Shown one piece after another: positions 10,901-18,085 of a DNA stretch of 64,000 nucleotides. Both the position numbers and the translations under genes were made by a program. This DNA is from an uncultured Oscillospiraceae bacterium (GTDB taxonomy: Bacteria; Bacillota; Clostridia; Oscillospirales; Acutalibacteraceae), in contig UQAZ01000001.1 in the NCBI GenBank assembly GCA_900539165.1, positions 62,001 through 126,000 of the forward strand, in the 5' to 3' direction. Under the pieces are notes generated by a model. It saw nothing but the letters and a program-made list of their open reading frames with translations. It ran no database searches and was not told the DNA's origin. Position 1 is the first letter of the stretch, and each line of letters starts with the position of its first letter.

Positions 10901-13900
10901 TACTGCGGAGCAGAAACAAACAGAGACAGTTCCTCAACTATACTCAATCTTGTGGGTGCGGACGATGACACATTCTCGGGCAAATTGTTCTATCCGGGCA
11001 AAAATAAGGCCTCGTCGAGTGTTCAGTCAATCAAGCTTACCACACCTTCCAAATTTACTCACGGTGAATTCAGAACAAACGGCAGCGTATCTATGCTTAA
11101 CGGCATTGATATGTTTGATAATTCCTATTTCTATGTAGGCGAGTCAATACTCTTTGACAATAATCTTATTGTTAATAATCTCGGTGAGCTTTATCTGATG
11201 GGCAGTGTTATTTCTACAAATGACACTAACGAGTTTGTCTTTACAACAGGCTCTACCAACTATATCGGTCCTATTAATAGCACAAACTTAGGCAATTTGA
11301 TTCAAAAGAGACCGTTCACAGTCGGCGGTAATAACTATATCGCAAATGATATTCAGGCAAATAAGGATGTTTTGAATCCTGATAAAACAAATATGGCCGG
11401 CTCTCGTTGGACTTCGGTGGCAGTTCTCGATGGTGAAACTCACGCCTCCGGTTACATCACCGTGTATAATAAGAGCAGAGGCGTTCTTGTTAATGAAAAC
11501 GCTACTCTCGCTTGTAACGCATTTAATACTTATAGTGCAATTTATAACAAGGGTAAGTTCATTATGCAGGGCAATCTCACTTATCCTGAAATCAGCGGTG
11601 AATATTCTGATTCTGCTTGGAATTCAGACGGCGGCTATCATACAGGAAGCACTATCCTTAACTATGCCGGTGCCGTTATGTTTGTTGGCGGTAATGATAT
11701 TACAACCATCGGCGGTAAACTCGAAAACTACGGTGAGCTTTATCACGCAGGCAGCTTAGCCTCAGAAGGCTGGAAGGATGATATTCCGTCTTGGACTTTG
11801 AATGATAAATATTCTGCCGCAATTATTAACGGCGATAATGCACAGCTTCATATTGCAAAAACCGTAAGAGCTGAAAATTCGGTTTATAATATGAACGCAT
11901 CATCGTTTAGCTGTTCTGTACTTGATACAAACAGAGCGCTCTATAATATGAGTGGTAATTTCGTTGTTTTGAACGAACTTGTTGTTACTACTCCAAGCAG
12001 TCAAAGGAGTATGCGTGATAATGACGGCTGTTGTATCCGTAACGGTCAGATTGGTAATGCAAATGCTACTGACGCTATGATGTTCATTGGCGGTAAGGGC
12101 AATCTCGACCTTGACGGAGGACTCGAAAATAACGGTAGCTTCTATATCGAATCTTCAAAAATTTCGATGAATGAGCATTCCACAAAGGACACTATGTACT
12201 TTAGAAACGTAGGTGAGATTTATGACCAAAACTTCTATACCCGCAGAAACTCCGATAGTAATACTGCCGGTAAGTGGGATGCAGCTCCTCGTTTCACCGT
12301 TCAGGGCGGTGATGATTCCGTAACTCATTTTGCAGGTGAGGTGTCTTGTACTGCGGGACTGCTTACGGGCATCAATTCCGTACTTTCTGTTGAGGGCAAC
12401 CTCTATTACGGTATGGCTATTCTTAACGGCGGTACAATGTATATTAAGGGCAGCGTTGACTATTCAACAAATCATTGGAAGAAAAACGGTATCGATATTC
12501 TCTGGAATGAAACACAGGGCGCAAAGGGCTTGTATTCTATCGTAAACGGCTATAAGAATGTCGGCTACGGTAATGGCGGAGCGTTGAACAGCGCTCAAAA
12601 TGCCGACGCTTACTTCTATTGCGGCGGTGCGCTTTCAACAGGTGACCCGTCTGCCCACGATGGCGGTACTATTCAAAACTGGGGTTCAATGTATGTAAAC
12701 GGTGATATGGATATTTACGGCAGCGAAGGCACTACCGTAAATAAGATTGGCTTCCACGGCGCAATCCATTCAAAGACCTTTATTGCAGGACACCTTATCA
12801 GCAGTGACGGTATTGTTACCACAACCGATTCTATGCTTGTTATCGACGGTGACTATATCGCAACTCGTTGCTGTAAGTTTGGTACGACCGAGCTTGTCGC
12901 AGCTTCCGAAAACGATATTAATACTATCAGCTATACATATATCGGCGGTAACTGTCTTACAAGCACAAGAGGTCAAAACGGCGCAGGTAATATCGGTATT
13001 CAAGGCTGTACTTGGAACTATACCGAGCTTCGTGCAAATGCTAACATTTATGTCGGCGGTGAGTTCTTCTCTAATTCGATTGTTGCCACAGGTACTAATA
13101 TGACCTTGGCTGTTGACGGTAAGGATTCTGTTCGTCAAACAGAGTTCCAGCTTAACTTCATCGGCAACATCAAGAAAAAGCTTACCGAGAAAATTCTTGA
13201 ATATCAAAATATTGATACAACAAGATTTAAGTTCTCTGTAACAGGTAGTACCAATATCGGTCAAAACTTCTCGTTTGAAACTAACGACAGATCTTCAATA
13301 CTCTACACTCTTATCGTAAGAGGAAGTGCGTATGTTGAAGAGCCGTTTAGATTCAGAGATATGAGTAAGGCATTCATTTACGGTGATTTTATAAATATAT
13401 CTGCTAATAGATCTCGTAATATCGAAATCGGTAAACCTGCCGATTCATCGGGCGACACTTGGGCTAAGAATCCTAAGTTTAAGACTTCTATCGACCTTGA
13501 TGAGCATGACGATAATTATGATTACAGATATGATAATGCTCCTTACTTCTTTGTTAAGGGCGAATATCGTTCAAACGGCAGACTGACACTTTATCCGGGT
13601 GCAACCCTTAAAACGCTCGGCAACTGCTATGTGGCTTCGTATATTCAGCTTGCACATGATGCAAATCTGTATTCGGGCGGAAACATTTCTGCCGCAACGG
13701 GTTACATTGATACTCAAAGCCATTCGGACCTCTTTGCAAAAGGCGATATTAAAGCAGGCAGATATATCTCTCTTGGCGACAACACCACTTATTATTGCGG
13801 AAAGTCAACTCGTGCTACAAGCTCGTTTGAGGCTGATACTAAGTCGGTTGTATTCGTTCAGGGTGACTTGAAGGCTGTTCTCAGTACAATTAAAATTCGT

Positions 13901-15556
13901 GATAATTCTAAGGTGTTCTGTGGCGGTAGTATGACGGCACTCAGATATGTTGAACTCGGTAAGTTTGACGAAAAGTATGTGGATAGCCGTGAGGGACTTA
14001 CAAACTGTAACTGTGAATATAAATGTCAGAGTGCAGAGGACGCCGACAAGGATCATCAGGATTGTCCTTATTGTAAGAACGATTACACAAAGTGTAAGGT
14101 TAAGGCTAAGTGTACCTGTACTTCTCCTTGTCTTGACGAGGCGTCCAGAAATACCTCTTGCCCTGTATGTAAAGAAAACTTTGAGGAATGTGAGTATCAG
14201 GGACAATGTACCTGTACCACAGCATGCTCTAAGAACAGCGTAAATAAGGATTGCCCTGAATGCTCTAAGGATTGGAACCGTTGCTCGTTCAATAACGAGG
14301 GCGCAGAGGAAGAAGAAATTCTCAAAAACGACCTTGGCGACGATGTGACAGATAAGGCTGACGGCGGTATGTTCTATATCGGCGGTGCGCTTCTCTCGTA
14401 TAGCGGCTACATCCGCGAGTACGGCTTCTCAAAGGTTGTTGTAGGAAAGTATGTTTATACCCGTAATTACCTTACCTTGCGCAGTAATGCGGATATGTGG
14501 GTGCTTCCTGAGGTATTTAATAATAATACCTATAAGAAGGTCGTTCCTGTTATAGAAAGTGACGGAACGCTTCTCGGCGAAATTTCTAAGTATATTAAGA
14601 GTACCGCTTATAAGATTAAGGACTTCTTCTCCTTTAAGAACGGTTCTGTATATTCTATGGGTGAGATAACTCTTAATAAGAACTCTTCGCTTATGGGTAC
14701 TCACGATTGCTATTCGTTTGACCAGTTCCTGTTAAAGCATGATTCGCTTGCATACTTCGGTCACGATATTAAGAACTATGCTTCGTCGCTTCAAATCGAC
14801 TTTGACAGCAGTACGCCTCTTGTAGGTTTCGCTGCCGAGGGTGAGGTTTACACAACCTTGCGTTGTAACAGTAAAAAGCATCCTAACGGCTACACGATTT
14901 ATACAAAGGAATATGACCCGTCAAAGACCTATGTTTGCGATAAATGCGGTGCGGTTCTTAATAAATCAACCGTAAGGACAAATGTTACCTGTCCGGTTAC
15001 GATTTATGCTAATAATGAAATTGATATTATCACCTCTACCGACCTAAAGCTTTGCTATATGGTTGCTTGTAACGGAGATGTTAATATCCTCGATGTTTAC
15101 TCAACTTCGTCTAATAACGATAATAATACTAAGCAACTGCCTAATGCGATAGCTTCTTATAACGGTAATATTTCGTATCAGACAATGTACGGTAAGATAA
15201 GCGCTCTGTTCTATGCGCCTTTAGGTAATATTAAGCTTGACGGTTATTATCAAGAGGTTTGGGGTTCGCTTATCGGTAACACAATTACTGTTAATACCTA
15301 CTATATTAATCTTCACAGGTTTACTAACTGGAGAACTATGGACCTCGAAATTGCAGAGGTCGGAAATGTTTACCTTGTGCCTAAAAAGGAATACGAGGAC
15401 GCATCAAATAATATTGACGACAGATACCTGACCACAGGAAATACCGACGACGAAACAAAGGGCGGTGCTTCGCTCTTCTTCGGCAAGGATGTTTTGGAGA
15501 ACGGCGTTCTCTCAGGCTCGGGTGTTGATTCCGATAACTCGGCACTTGGCGGATAA
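4952..15556 (+). CDS. Giant 3534-residue surface protein with TadE/TadG-like N-terminus and beta-helix repeats
   Basis: One uninterrupted frame of 10.6 kb. Start chosen at TTG 4952, 9 bases after SD aaggag (4937-4942); a GTG at 4922 has no SD. Residues 1-60 hold a basic head, the Gly-Asp of KEKGDIAII, a TM segment and LQNAVDATTVAVA, matching the TadE/G-like Tad domain of pilus accessory proteins; the +5 Glu of prepilins is absent. Residues about 1100-1270 (YLNFDVSSLL, then strands) resemble a DNRLRE-type module. From about 1430 onward, short beta repeats of the type N-x-G-x-[MLF]-Y-[VI]-x-G recur every 20-45 residues, suggesting a very long right-handed beta helix, perhaps bactofilin-like. 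Six-Cys motifs lie at 285-310 and 3019-3111, and a CxxC pair at 3329-3332. No LPXTG motif or C-terminal anchor is seen. Last gene of the tad cluster; probably a pilus-linked adhesin or structural fibre. Confidence 0.85.
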   Translation: MKKFFRKKEKGDIAIIAMFASILFVMVLAIVVDFGLIYYQSAKLQNAVDATTVAVAHDLMSDDSAIKVTAEKYMRENGVDMTKYGTGVTTSTDLKTVITYGDNKAKITIDKKGLLTEETQQEDEDKYITSGYLKLTVYIKSSGFLSGLSGIKELQLQKSGYANCAMKYTAMPEALKYTIFGNSSVTTNDYKKMTVQLNGRTAGNGAQIATNIFQYFANKVNEKLIQPFIGILGGNPNYNKLLNVGTSHIITNGDVHSNSDISIGVNTLQAARTKDIDYTGKNTECTCQTKCSSSTINELCSVCQSNYKNCEGDVQSHEDYNQVTYTAVNTIDFSHGKIIDSMPAGSIASGLIDGGNGGFANTYFQNYQYIEQTQVALNIIDTMDFSTISNQIDLVSQYTAKAEYYIENNAGLIDSQKTAILDQKNNLEYVSYCKYKLKNQKNIVYNVNNNLSNPVMQSVQGGANFSTLLSEVVKNGTDTPIDDRSKSFYDRVSKESYSVKFTKENGQSCELIIPDVEVTNRDVTNMYSKNMSSPTADAGYKFALAKSFQQFSEHIDAPNMKPYFIRTINRSVKNATTTKSSAAASATDKDDAVSVKDAVKKSGDELVSLIEMKNTLATVRNLNPATAAEATSKTGADLDATYSGEYDNRYAQEGSITNQLTSPFFRRKVTLSADGGKKVSNPSDYDIEYYDSNDEGHTTFKGENLYKTDKDGNSVLKNGSDFVKEQQTDEIKNKYGQNAVSAKKDEITGKYASQAVNAFADSFGTASYGAATVKAKKDEFVQSKSYTAYFDNYTQSAFPNEDKFLRENIGEPFKELKEKLEQNKDDFTNIDNSIQVEEPTVPKAEIPSITVSGSTYKTVNDIPYVIQGSGTGEAEYTSAPVQLSKAEYTYTKDGSEGALVGETSDGKKVYANITTYKFAYPNKESYGKIVIKDSPNKGTFNITSKSSVIGNYILMLDTSKNRLDSWYNISSYESYELTSFCIFVKDENALNSAIPGYRRLYSADELKAGDKYIIAHPGSYSNLSQGQTSASTDWYVLFPSLPEAGSLNSHTGKIVYGSMEDTNIRIKSSGTVYCYTGRYSNSRYDTSDTSAPVFNIVNDCENSNFSIGYLNFDVSSLLGKGLTVDSAEFSMVAKGNKGSDCQGITVWYAKNNASVRDLSGASDWKDKDLFKVSSGGHLDKAKNMFDLQYITSYGNNVLTENYQMTFDLADAINYAIKNNNGTVTVMLLQTQPGGQGGKGRYNSSLSNSWTDTYISFRSRTQVNAKLVANNPYYTSAAPVSADKIIADYLPKFSWNYHPSTDVKDNFAWSNFNGQFVSYSGSAGWYRAKPEKLPLYSEIYDTGWGLTVFPGVQNKDNLRFRQYIWNNDKGAQFAQGTVTAIEGKEVRNGGSQRSEVKTPVAYFAFQQTFFNHNSWSSSADGGPADDADHSPANVIVNGNAWTTSFVSDVPDSHGNMVINGDLYMQYSSSSGAFDVLPDNNVNIIVNGTIYCKDGLSINVPKNVTLFAQSIEGGVINNSGTIILNSYSSTNNTIKNNSTGKIYVYGNLYAPYVINDGIIEVVGNVTVPGNISCGASSTLSAASIKTGDFYQNGLTYVHNGNVEVTNILNVQGNLYVKQGSIKSGKNSNVYSGGKVYASGDFICNETLTLEGCTVTIRGNIKNHKIVGTQVSLKAANVVSEIIEISSSSKIYIDESIDTRRIYNKGQLYIQPARDKTVTVKSVYNAKGAELTVNGSLNVVDKVDDGSYVQASIINLGGMYVGGGISSAYRIYNDGGKMYVKGDVGVYNTDDILDDSDVFIMSGENAQAYIGGVLRSDHEGRSIKVGGTGVRSILSIFGSGSDSCFGKVDDETCIENLTLENESANVYLGTGKYDNSYSSNSYKGRKVSISGNFKNNGRCYVYGSLEVEGSSTELGGTAINVTAPSTYVANDFEFDGDVVLSGTHTFVTYEDVECGGLVVNDSAKIYGLNKLEFDSNTVTITGTGIVYCGAETNRDSSSTILNLVGADDDTFSGKLFYPGKNKASSSVQSIKLTTPSKFTHGEFRTNGSVSMLNGIDMFDNSYFYVGESILFDNNLIVNNLGELYLMGSVISTNDTNEFVFTTGSTNYIGPINSTNLGNLIQKRPFTVGGNNYIANDIQANKDVLNPDKTNMAGSRWTSVAVLDGETHASGYITVYNKSRGVLVNENATLACNAFNTYSAIYNKGKFIMQGNLTYPEISGEYSDSAWNSDGGYHTGSTILNYAGAVMFVGGNDITTIGGKLENYGELYHAGSLASEGWKDDIPSWTLNDKYSAAIINGDNAQLHIAKTVRAENSVYNMNASSFSCSVLDTNRALYNMSGNFVVLNELVVTTPSSQRSMRDNDGCCIRNGQIGNANATDAMMFIGGKGNLDLDGGLENNGSFYIESSKISMNEHSTKDTMYFRNVGEIYDQNFYTRRNSDSNTAGKWDAAPRFTVQGGDDSVTHFAGEVSCTAGLLTGINSVLSVEGNLYYGMAILNGGTMYIKGSVDYSTNHWKKNGIDILWNETQGAKGLYSIVNGYKNVGYGNGGALNSAQNADAYFYCGGALSTGDPSAHDGGTIQNWGSMYVNGDMDIYGSEGTTVNKIGFHGAIHSKTFIAGHLISSDGIVTTTDSMLVIDGDYIATRCCKFGTTELVAASENDINTISYTYIGGNCLTSTRGQNGAGNIGIQGCTWNYTELRANANIYVGGEFFSNSIVATGTNMTLAVDGKDSVRQTEFQLNFIGNIKKKLTEKILEYQNIDTTRFKFSVTGSTNIGQNFSFETNDRSSILYTLIVRGSAYVEEPFRFRDMSKAFIYGDFINISANRSRNIEIGKPADSSGDTWAKNPKFKTSIDLDEHDDNYDYRYDNAPYFFVKGEYRSNGRLTLYPGATLKTLGNCYVASYIQLAHDANLYSGGNISAATGYIDTQSHSDLFAKGDIKAGRYISLGDNTTYYCGKSTRATSSFEADTKSVVFVQGDLKAVLSTIKIRDNSKVFCGGSMTALRYVELGKFDEKYVDSREGLTNCNCEYKCQSAEDADKDHQDCPYCKNDYTKCKVKAKCTCTSPCLDEASRNTSCPVCKENFEECEYQGQCTCTTACSKNSVNKDCPECSKDWNRCSFNNEGAEEEEILKNDLGDDVTDKADGGMFYIGGALLSYSGYIREYGFSKVVVGKYVYTRNYLTLRSNADMWVLPEVFNNNTYKKVVPVIESDGTLLGEISKYIKSTAYKIKDFFSFKNGSVYSMGEITLNKNSSLMGTHDCYSFDQFLLKHDSLAYFGHDIKNYASSLQIDFDSSTPLVGFAAEGEVYTTLRCNSKKHPNGYTIYTKEYDPSKTYVCDKCGAVLNKSTVRTNVTCPVTIYANNEIDIITSTDLKLCYMVACNGDVNILDVYSTSSNNDNNTKQLPNAIASYNGNISYQTMYGKISALFYAPLGNIKLDGYYQEVWGSLIGNTITVNTYYINLHRFTNWRTMDLEIAEVGNVYLVPKKEYEDASNNIDDRYLTTGNTDDETKGGASLFFGKDVLENGVLSGSGVDSDNSALGG
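5804..5881 (+). repeat. Six-cysteine motif, N-terminal copy in giant protein
   Basis: Encodes residues 285-310 with the spacing CxCx3Cx8CxxCx6C. The same pattern occurs three more times about 2700 residues later in the same protein, so it is a module that was copied or retained, not chance. Function unknown; metal binding or disulfide knots are both possible. Confidence 0.75.
9241..13990 (+). repeat. Region of degenerate beta-helix-type protein repeats
   Basis: This part of the giant gene encodes roughly 1580 residues of short repeats such as YNDGGKMYVKGDVG, NNGRCYVYGSLEV, LNGGTMYIKGSVDY and QNWGSMYVNGDMDI, each about 13 residues long and separated by 10-35 residues. Gly-Asn turns followed by alternating hydrophobics fit rungs of a beta solenoid. 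The repeats are divergent at DNA level, so they are old and not freshly duplicated. Confidence 0.7.
14006..14284 (+). repeat. Three tandem six-cysteine motifs in giant protein
   Basis: Encodes residues 3019-3111 with three consecutive units of CxCx3Cx(8-12)CxxCx6C (for example CTCTTACSKN...CPECSKDWNRC). The CPxC pair and the six-residue gap to the last Cys are constant. This reminds me of Cys motifs seen in other surface proteins of gut clostridia, from memory and unchecked. Confidence 0.8.
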
Positions 15557-15574
15557 CGGCAACAAAAATAAAAA

Positions 15575-15606
15575 GCAAAAACGATAGCCACGGCTATCGT
15601 TTTTGC
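15575..15606 (+). terminator. Hairpin after giant gene, likely terminator or attenuator
   Basis: Perfect 15-base arms (15575-15589 and 15592-15606) form a strong stem whose 3' arm carries five T. It lies 19 bases after the giant gene's stop and only 15 bases before the next ATG, so the next gene depends on read-through or on a promoter inside the giant ORF. Confidence 0.75.
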
Positions 15607-15621
15607 GGTTAAGAGTATGAT

Positions 15622-16401
15622 ATGTTAGAATTTTTTAAGAGTAAAAAGGGTAAATTGATTGTCTGTATAGCACTCGCCATAGCGGGAATTGTGGTGATTA
15701 TTTGTTGTAATGCAAATCAAAAAGGCTCGCTTTGTAAGGGCAATTCGTCCGAGTACGACGCTTCGCTCCTTACCTTAAAAGAGGAAAGCGTTATGCAGGG
15801 CGACACAGTTGTTTTTGTCGGCAGCGATTTTACAATCGGTACAAAGGCTGACGGTCAGTCGTTTGTTGATTATCTCAAGGCGGTTGACGGCTTAAACTGC
15901 GCTGTTTTTGAAAAAGAGGGAATAGCGATTACTTCAAATAAGGGTGACAGTATTCTGTCGCTCGTTGAGTCGATACCTAAGGAACACGCTTCACCAAAAG
16001 CGATTTTTTGCGAAATTCCATATTTTCAAGCTAAAAGCGGTAGAAAATTAGGTGAGCTTTCGTCATCTTATATGCTTTCTGATTTTGATACTGAAACTCT
16101 TATCGGTGCAATGGAATATATCGTTTGCTATTCTAAAATGAATTGGGGCTGTCCCGTGTTCTTTTATACCACGGCAGAATGTAACTCAAAGCGTTACGAC
16201 AAGGTCGTTTCGTCTGCGAGAGAGGTTGCGAATAAATGGAATATGCCTATGCTCGACTTTACCTCGATTAACAGCGCCGGCTCAATGGATAAAAAACAAC
16301 GCTCGCTTTATTTTGTTGATAAGCATAATTTGAGCAGGGCGGGATATTTTGAAATCACAGCGCCCGAATTTGAGAAATTTATAATTAAAAATCTATATTA
16401 A
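15622..16401 (+). CDS. Membrane-anchored SGNH/GDSL-hydrolase-like protein
   Basis: 259 residues. Basic head and one TM (about residues 9-28), then an extracellular domain. VVFVGSDFTIGTKADGQSFVDYL is in the place of SGNH block I (usually GDSxTxG), here altered to GSDFTIG; near the C-terminus DKHNLSRAGYFE resembles the block V Asp-x-x-His (DxxHxxxxGY). The nucleophile would be S in GSDF, if active. SGNH enzymes often add or remove acetyl groups on glycans. It follows the giant gene closely and may act on its product or its glycans, which is inference. SD is weak (aagag). Confidence 0.55.
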   Translation: MLEFFKSKKGKLIVCIALAIAGIVVIICCNANQKGSLCKGNSSEYDASLLTLKEESVMQGDTVVFVGSDFTIGTKADGQSFVDYLKAVDGLNCAVFEKEGIAITSNKGDSILSLVESIPKEHASPKAIFCEIPYFQAKSGRKLGELSSSYMLSDFDTETLIGAMEYIVCYSKMNWGCPVFFYTTAECNSKRYDKVVSSAREVANKWNMPMLDFTSINSAGSMDKKQRSLYFVDKHNLSRAGYFEITAPEFEKFIIKNLY

Positions 16402-16409
16402 AATCAAGA

Positions 16410-16437
16410 AAATCCTAAGTCGCTCGGCTTAGGATTT
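16410..16437. terminator. Bidirectional terminator between convergent genes
   Basis: Arms aaatcctaag (16410-16419) and its complement (16428-16437) with an 8-base loop, flanked by T-rich sequence on the + side and A-rich on the other side. It overlaps the last codons of the minus-strand kinase gene. Confidence 0.8.
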
Positions 16438-17265
16438 CTTATTTTTTGTAAATTTTTCTGTGAGCATCGCAAGTGCCTGCTCAAAGTTTACGCCGTAAAA
16501 TCGGCTGTTCTCGTCTCTTACGGTTGCTTTGATGCTTTCTAATGTGAACTCCGCCGCAAGCTTTGTCGCTTGAAGCAAAGTTTGTGAATTTGTTAAAGCA
16601 CCTGTCAGCACAGATGCGAAAATATCGCCCGTTCCGTAAAATACATCATCGAATTTTTCGTGTGTAATGTAGCTTCTGTTTTCACCGTCACAGCACACGA
16701 TTCCGTATTTTCCGCCTAATTCAATGCCTTTGAGAACGATCCCGTTAGGTGTTATTTCTTTTAGCCTTGAGATTATTTTGTCTATGTATTTTTCGTCATA
16801 CTGCTCTTTGTATTGTATTCCCGTCATTAGGCAAGCCTCTGTCAAATTCGGAGTTATGACATCTGCTCGTTCGCATAGCTTGCACATTTTTTTGGCAAAC
16901 GCCTCGTCAAAGTTCTCATAAAGCTTACCCTCGTCTGCCATCACAGGGTCAACTAAAATAAAATTGTCATCCGTCTTAAACTCATCAAAAAATTCAAGCA
17001 TTATGTCTATTTGCTTTTTTGAGCCGAGATAGCCTGTATATATTGCGTCAAAGGTAAAGCCTTCGCTTTTCCAATGCCTGCCAATCGGCAGTATGTCGTC
17101 GGTTAAATCTCTAAAGGTTCGTCCCTCAAATATCGTGTGAGCAGACAGTACGGCAGTCGGAATTATTGCCGTTTCTATGCCCATTGCGGATATGATAGGG
17201 AGTGCCACAGTCAGCGAGCATCTGCCGACGCACGAGATGTCCTGTACCGTTACTATTCTTTTCAA
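16429..17265 (-). CDS. pdxY: Pyridoxal/pyridoxamine kinase
   Basis: 278 residues, usual for the PdxK/PdxY ribokinase-like family. It phosphorylates vitamin B6 vitamers in the salvage route to pyridoxal 5'-phosphate. Seen: N-terminal VQDISCVGRCSLTVALPII (substrate-site Ser), the DPVMADEGKLY block, and the anion-hole motif YGTGDIFASVL near residue 210 with the catalytic Asp. The gene stands alone on the minus strand. PdxK and PdxY cannot be separated from sequence alone, so the symbol is tentative. Confidence 0.85.
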   Translation of the reverse strand: MKRIVTVQDISCVGRCSLTVALPIISAMGIETAIIPTAVLSAHTIFEGRTFRDLTDDILPIGRHWKSEGFTFDAIYTGYLGSKKQIDIMLEFFDEFKTDDNFILVDPVMADEGKLYENFDEAFAKKMCKLCERADVITPNLTEACLMTGIQYKEQYDEKYIDKIISRLKEITPNGIVLKGIELGGKYGIVCCDGENRSYITHEKFDDVFYGTGDIFASVLTGALTNSQTLLQATKLAAEFTLESIKATVRDENSRFYGVNFEQALAMLTEKFTKNKKS

Positions 17266-17365
17266 ATAATCAGCTCCGTTAATTTTCTGAGTTTATACTA
17301 TCACAGAATTATGTATTGTAGAATGCCCAAAATTTAATAATTTTTAGGGTACAGTCTCCTTTTCG

Positions 17366-17394
17366 TTGACATATCTTTTCTGCTTGATTATAAT
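17366..17394 (+). promoter_or_regulatory. Consensus sigma-A promoter for the phosphopantetheinyl transferase
   Basis: TTGACA (17366-17371), a 17-base spacer, TATAAT (17389-17394): a perfect match to the sigma-A consensus. Start of transcription expected near 17401, giving a leader of about 15 bases before the GTG start. Confidence 0.85.
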
Positions 17395-17415
17395 GTATCT
17401 GTCGGGGGTGAGTGC

Positions 17416-18033
17416 GTGACGGTTTTTGTTATGAGCGTTGACGATGTGGATAATCGACATCGTGATATATGTAAAAAGTATTTTCCAAAGCGTTACGAAT
17501 CTGCTTTGTCTTTTCATAACGAAAATGATACATTGCTCAGCATTGCCGGTGCGTATTTGATTCATCGTATTGTCAGAATTTCAGAAAAGGATATTTCTTA
17601 TACAAAAAACAATAAACCCTGCACAACTAAACACCCAACCTTTTTTAATATCTCTCACAGCGGAAAATATGCGGTGCTTGTCGCTTCGTCCGTCGAGGTC
17701 GGTGTGGATATAGAAAAGGCTGAGCGTAAAAACCTTGTTTGCGCCCGTCGTGTTTTTACGGATTTTGAAAGAGAGTGGATGGATGATGATGTTACTAAAT
17801 TTTCTATTCTCTGGACGCTCAAGGAAAGCGTAATGAAAGCGCTCGGTGAGGGACTTAGATTGCCTGCCCGAGATTTCGATGTAATGCCGTTTTTGAAAAA
17901 TGAAAGCATTACGCTAAACGGTACTCAGCTAAATGCATATACCACGCTTTATGACGGCTATGCGGTGTCTGTGTGTGCTTGTAATGATACCGATAATAAA
18001 TTTGATGGCATTGATATTGCTCGTATTTCCTGA
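17416..18033 (+). CDS. 4'-phosphopantetheinyl transferase, Sfp type
   Basis: 205 residues. It moves the phosphopantetheine arm of CoA to a Ser of carrier proteins. Motifs in order: FNISHSGKYAVL (about residue 77), VGVDIE with the Mg-binding Asp and Glu (about 94-99), and WTLKESVMKALGEGL (about 135-150) with the catalytic Glu and Lys. GTG start, 5 bases after a GGGGGTGAG SD. Sfp-type enzymes usually serve secondary-metabolite or lysine-type carriers but can also replace AcpS; no carrier protein, NRPS or PKS gene is in the window, so its partner is unknown. Followed 52 bases later by mltG on the same strand. Confidence 0.9.
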   Translation: MTVFVMSVDDVDNRHRDICKKYFPKRYESALSFHNENDTLLSIAGAYLIHRIVRISEKDISYTKNNKPCTTKHPTFFNISHSGKYAVLVASSVEVGVDIEKAERKNLVCARRVFTDFEREWMDDDVTKFSILWTLKESVMKALGEGLRLPARDFDVMPFLKNESITLNGTQLNAYTTLYDGYAVSVCACNDTDNKFDGIDIARIS

Positions 18034-18085
18034 CGAAGCGGTATTGCCAAACTAAATATGTCATTGTGACGGATATGGAGCAGAT

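Noticed and set aside
5426..14704. Several open frames on the minus strand and in other frames over the giant gene
   Set aside because: They have no SDs or promoters, have unlikely composition and overlap a clear coding frame, so they are by-products of its codon use.
4952..15556. CRISPR-like or tandem DNA repeats in the giant gene
   Set aside because: The repetition is at protein level only; the DNA copies are divergent and irregularly spaced.
15500..15556. Sortase signal at the C-terminus of the giant protein
   Set aside because: The tail is Gly/Ser/Asp-rich with no LPxTG-like motif, TM segment or basic end.
17266..17365. Riboswitch or strong promoter for the pyridoxal kinase
   Set aside because: On the minus strand only weak -10-like TATAAA/TAGTAT boxes without a -35 match, and no conserved riboswitch core.
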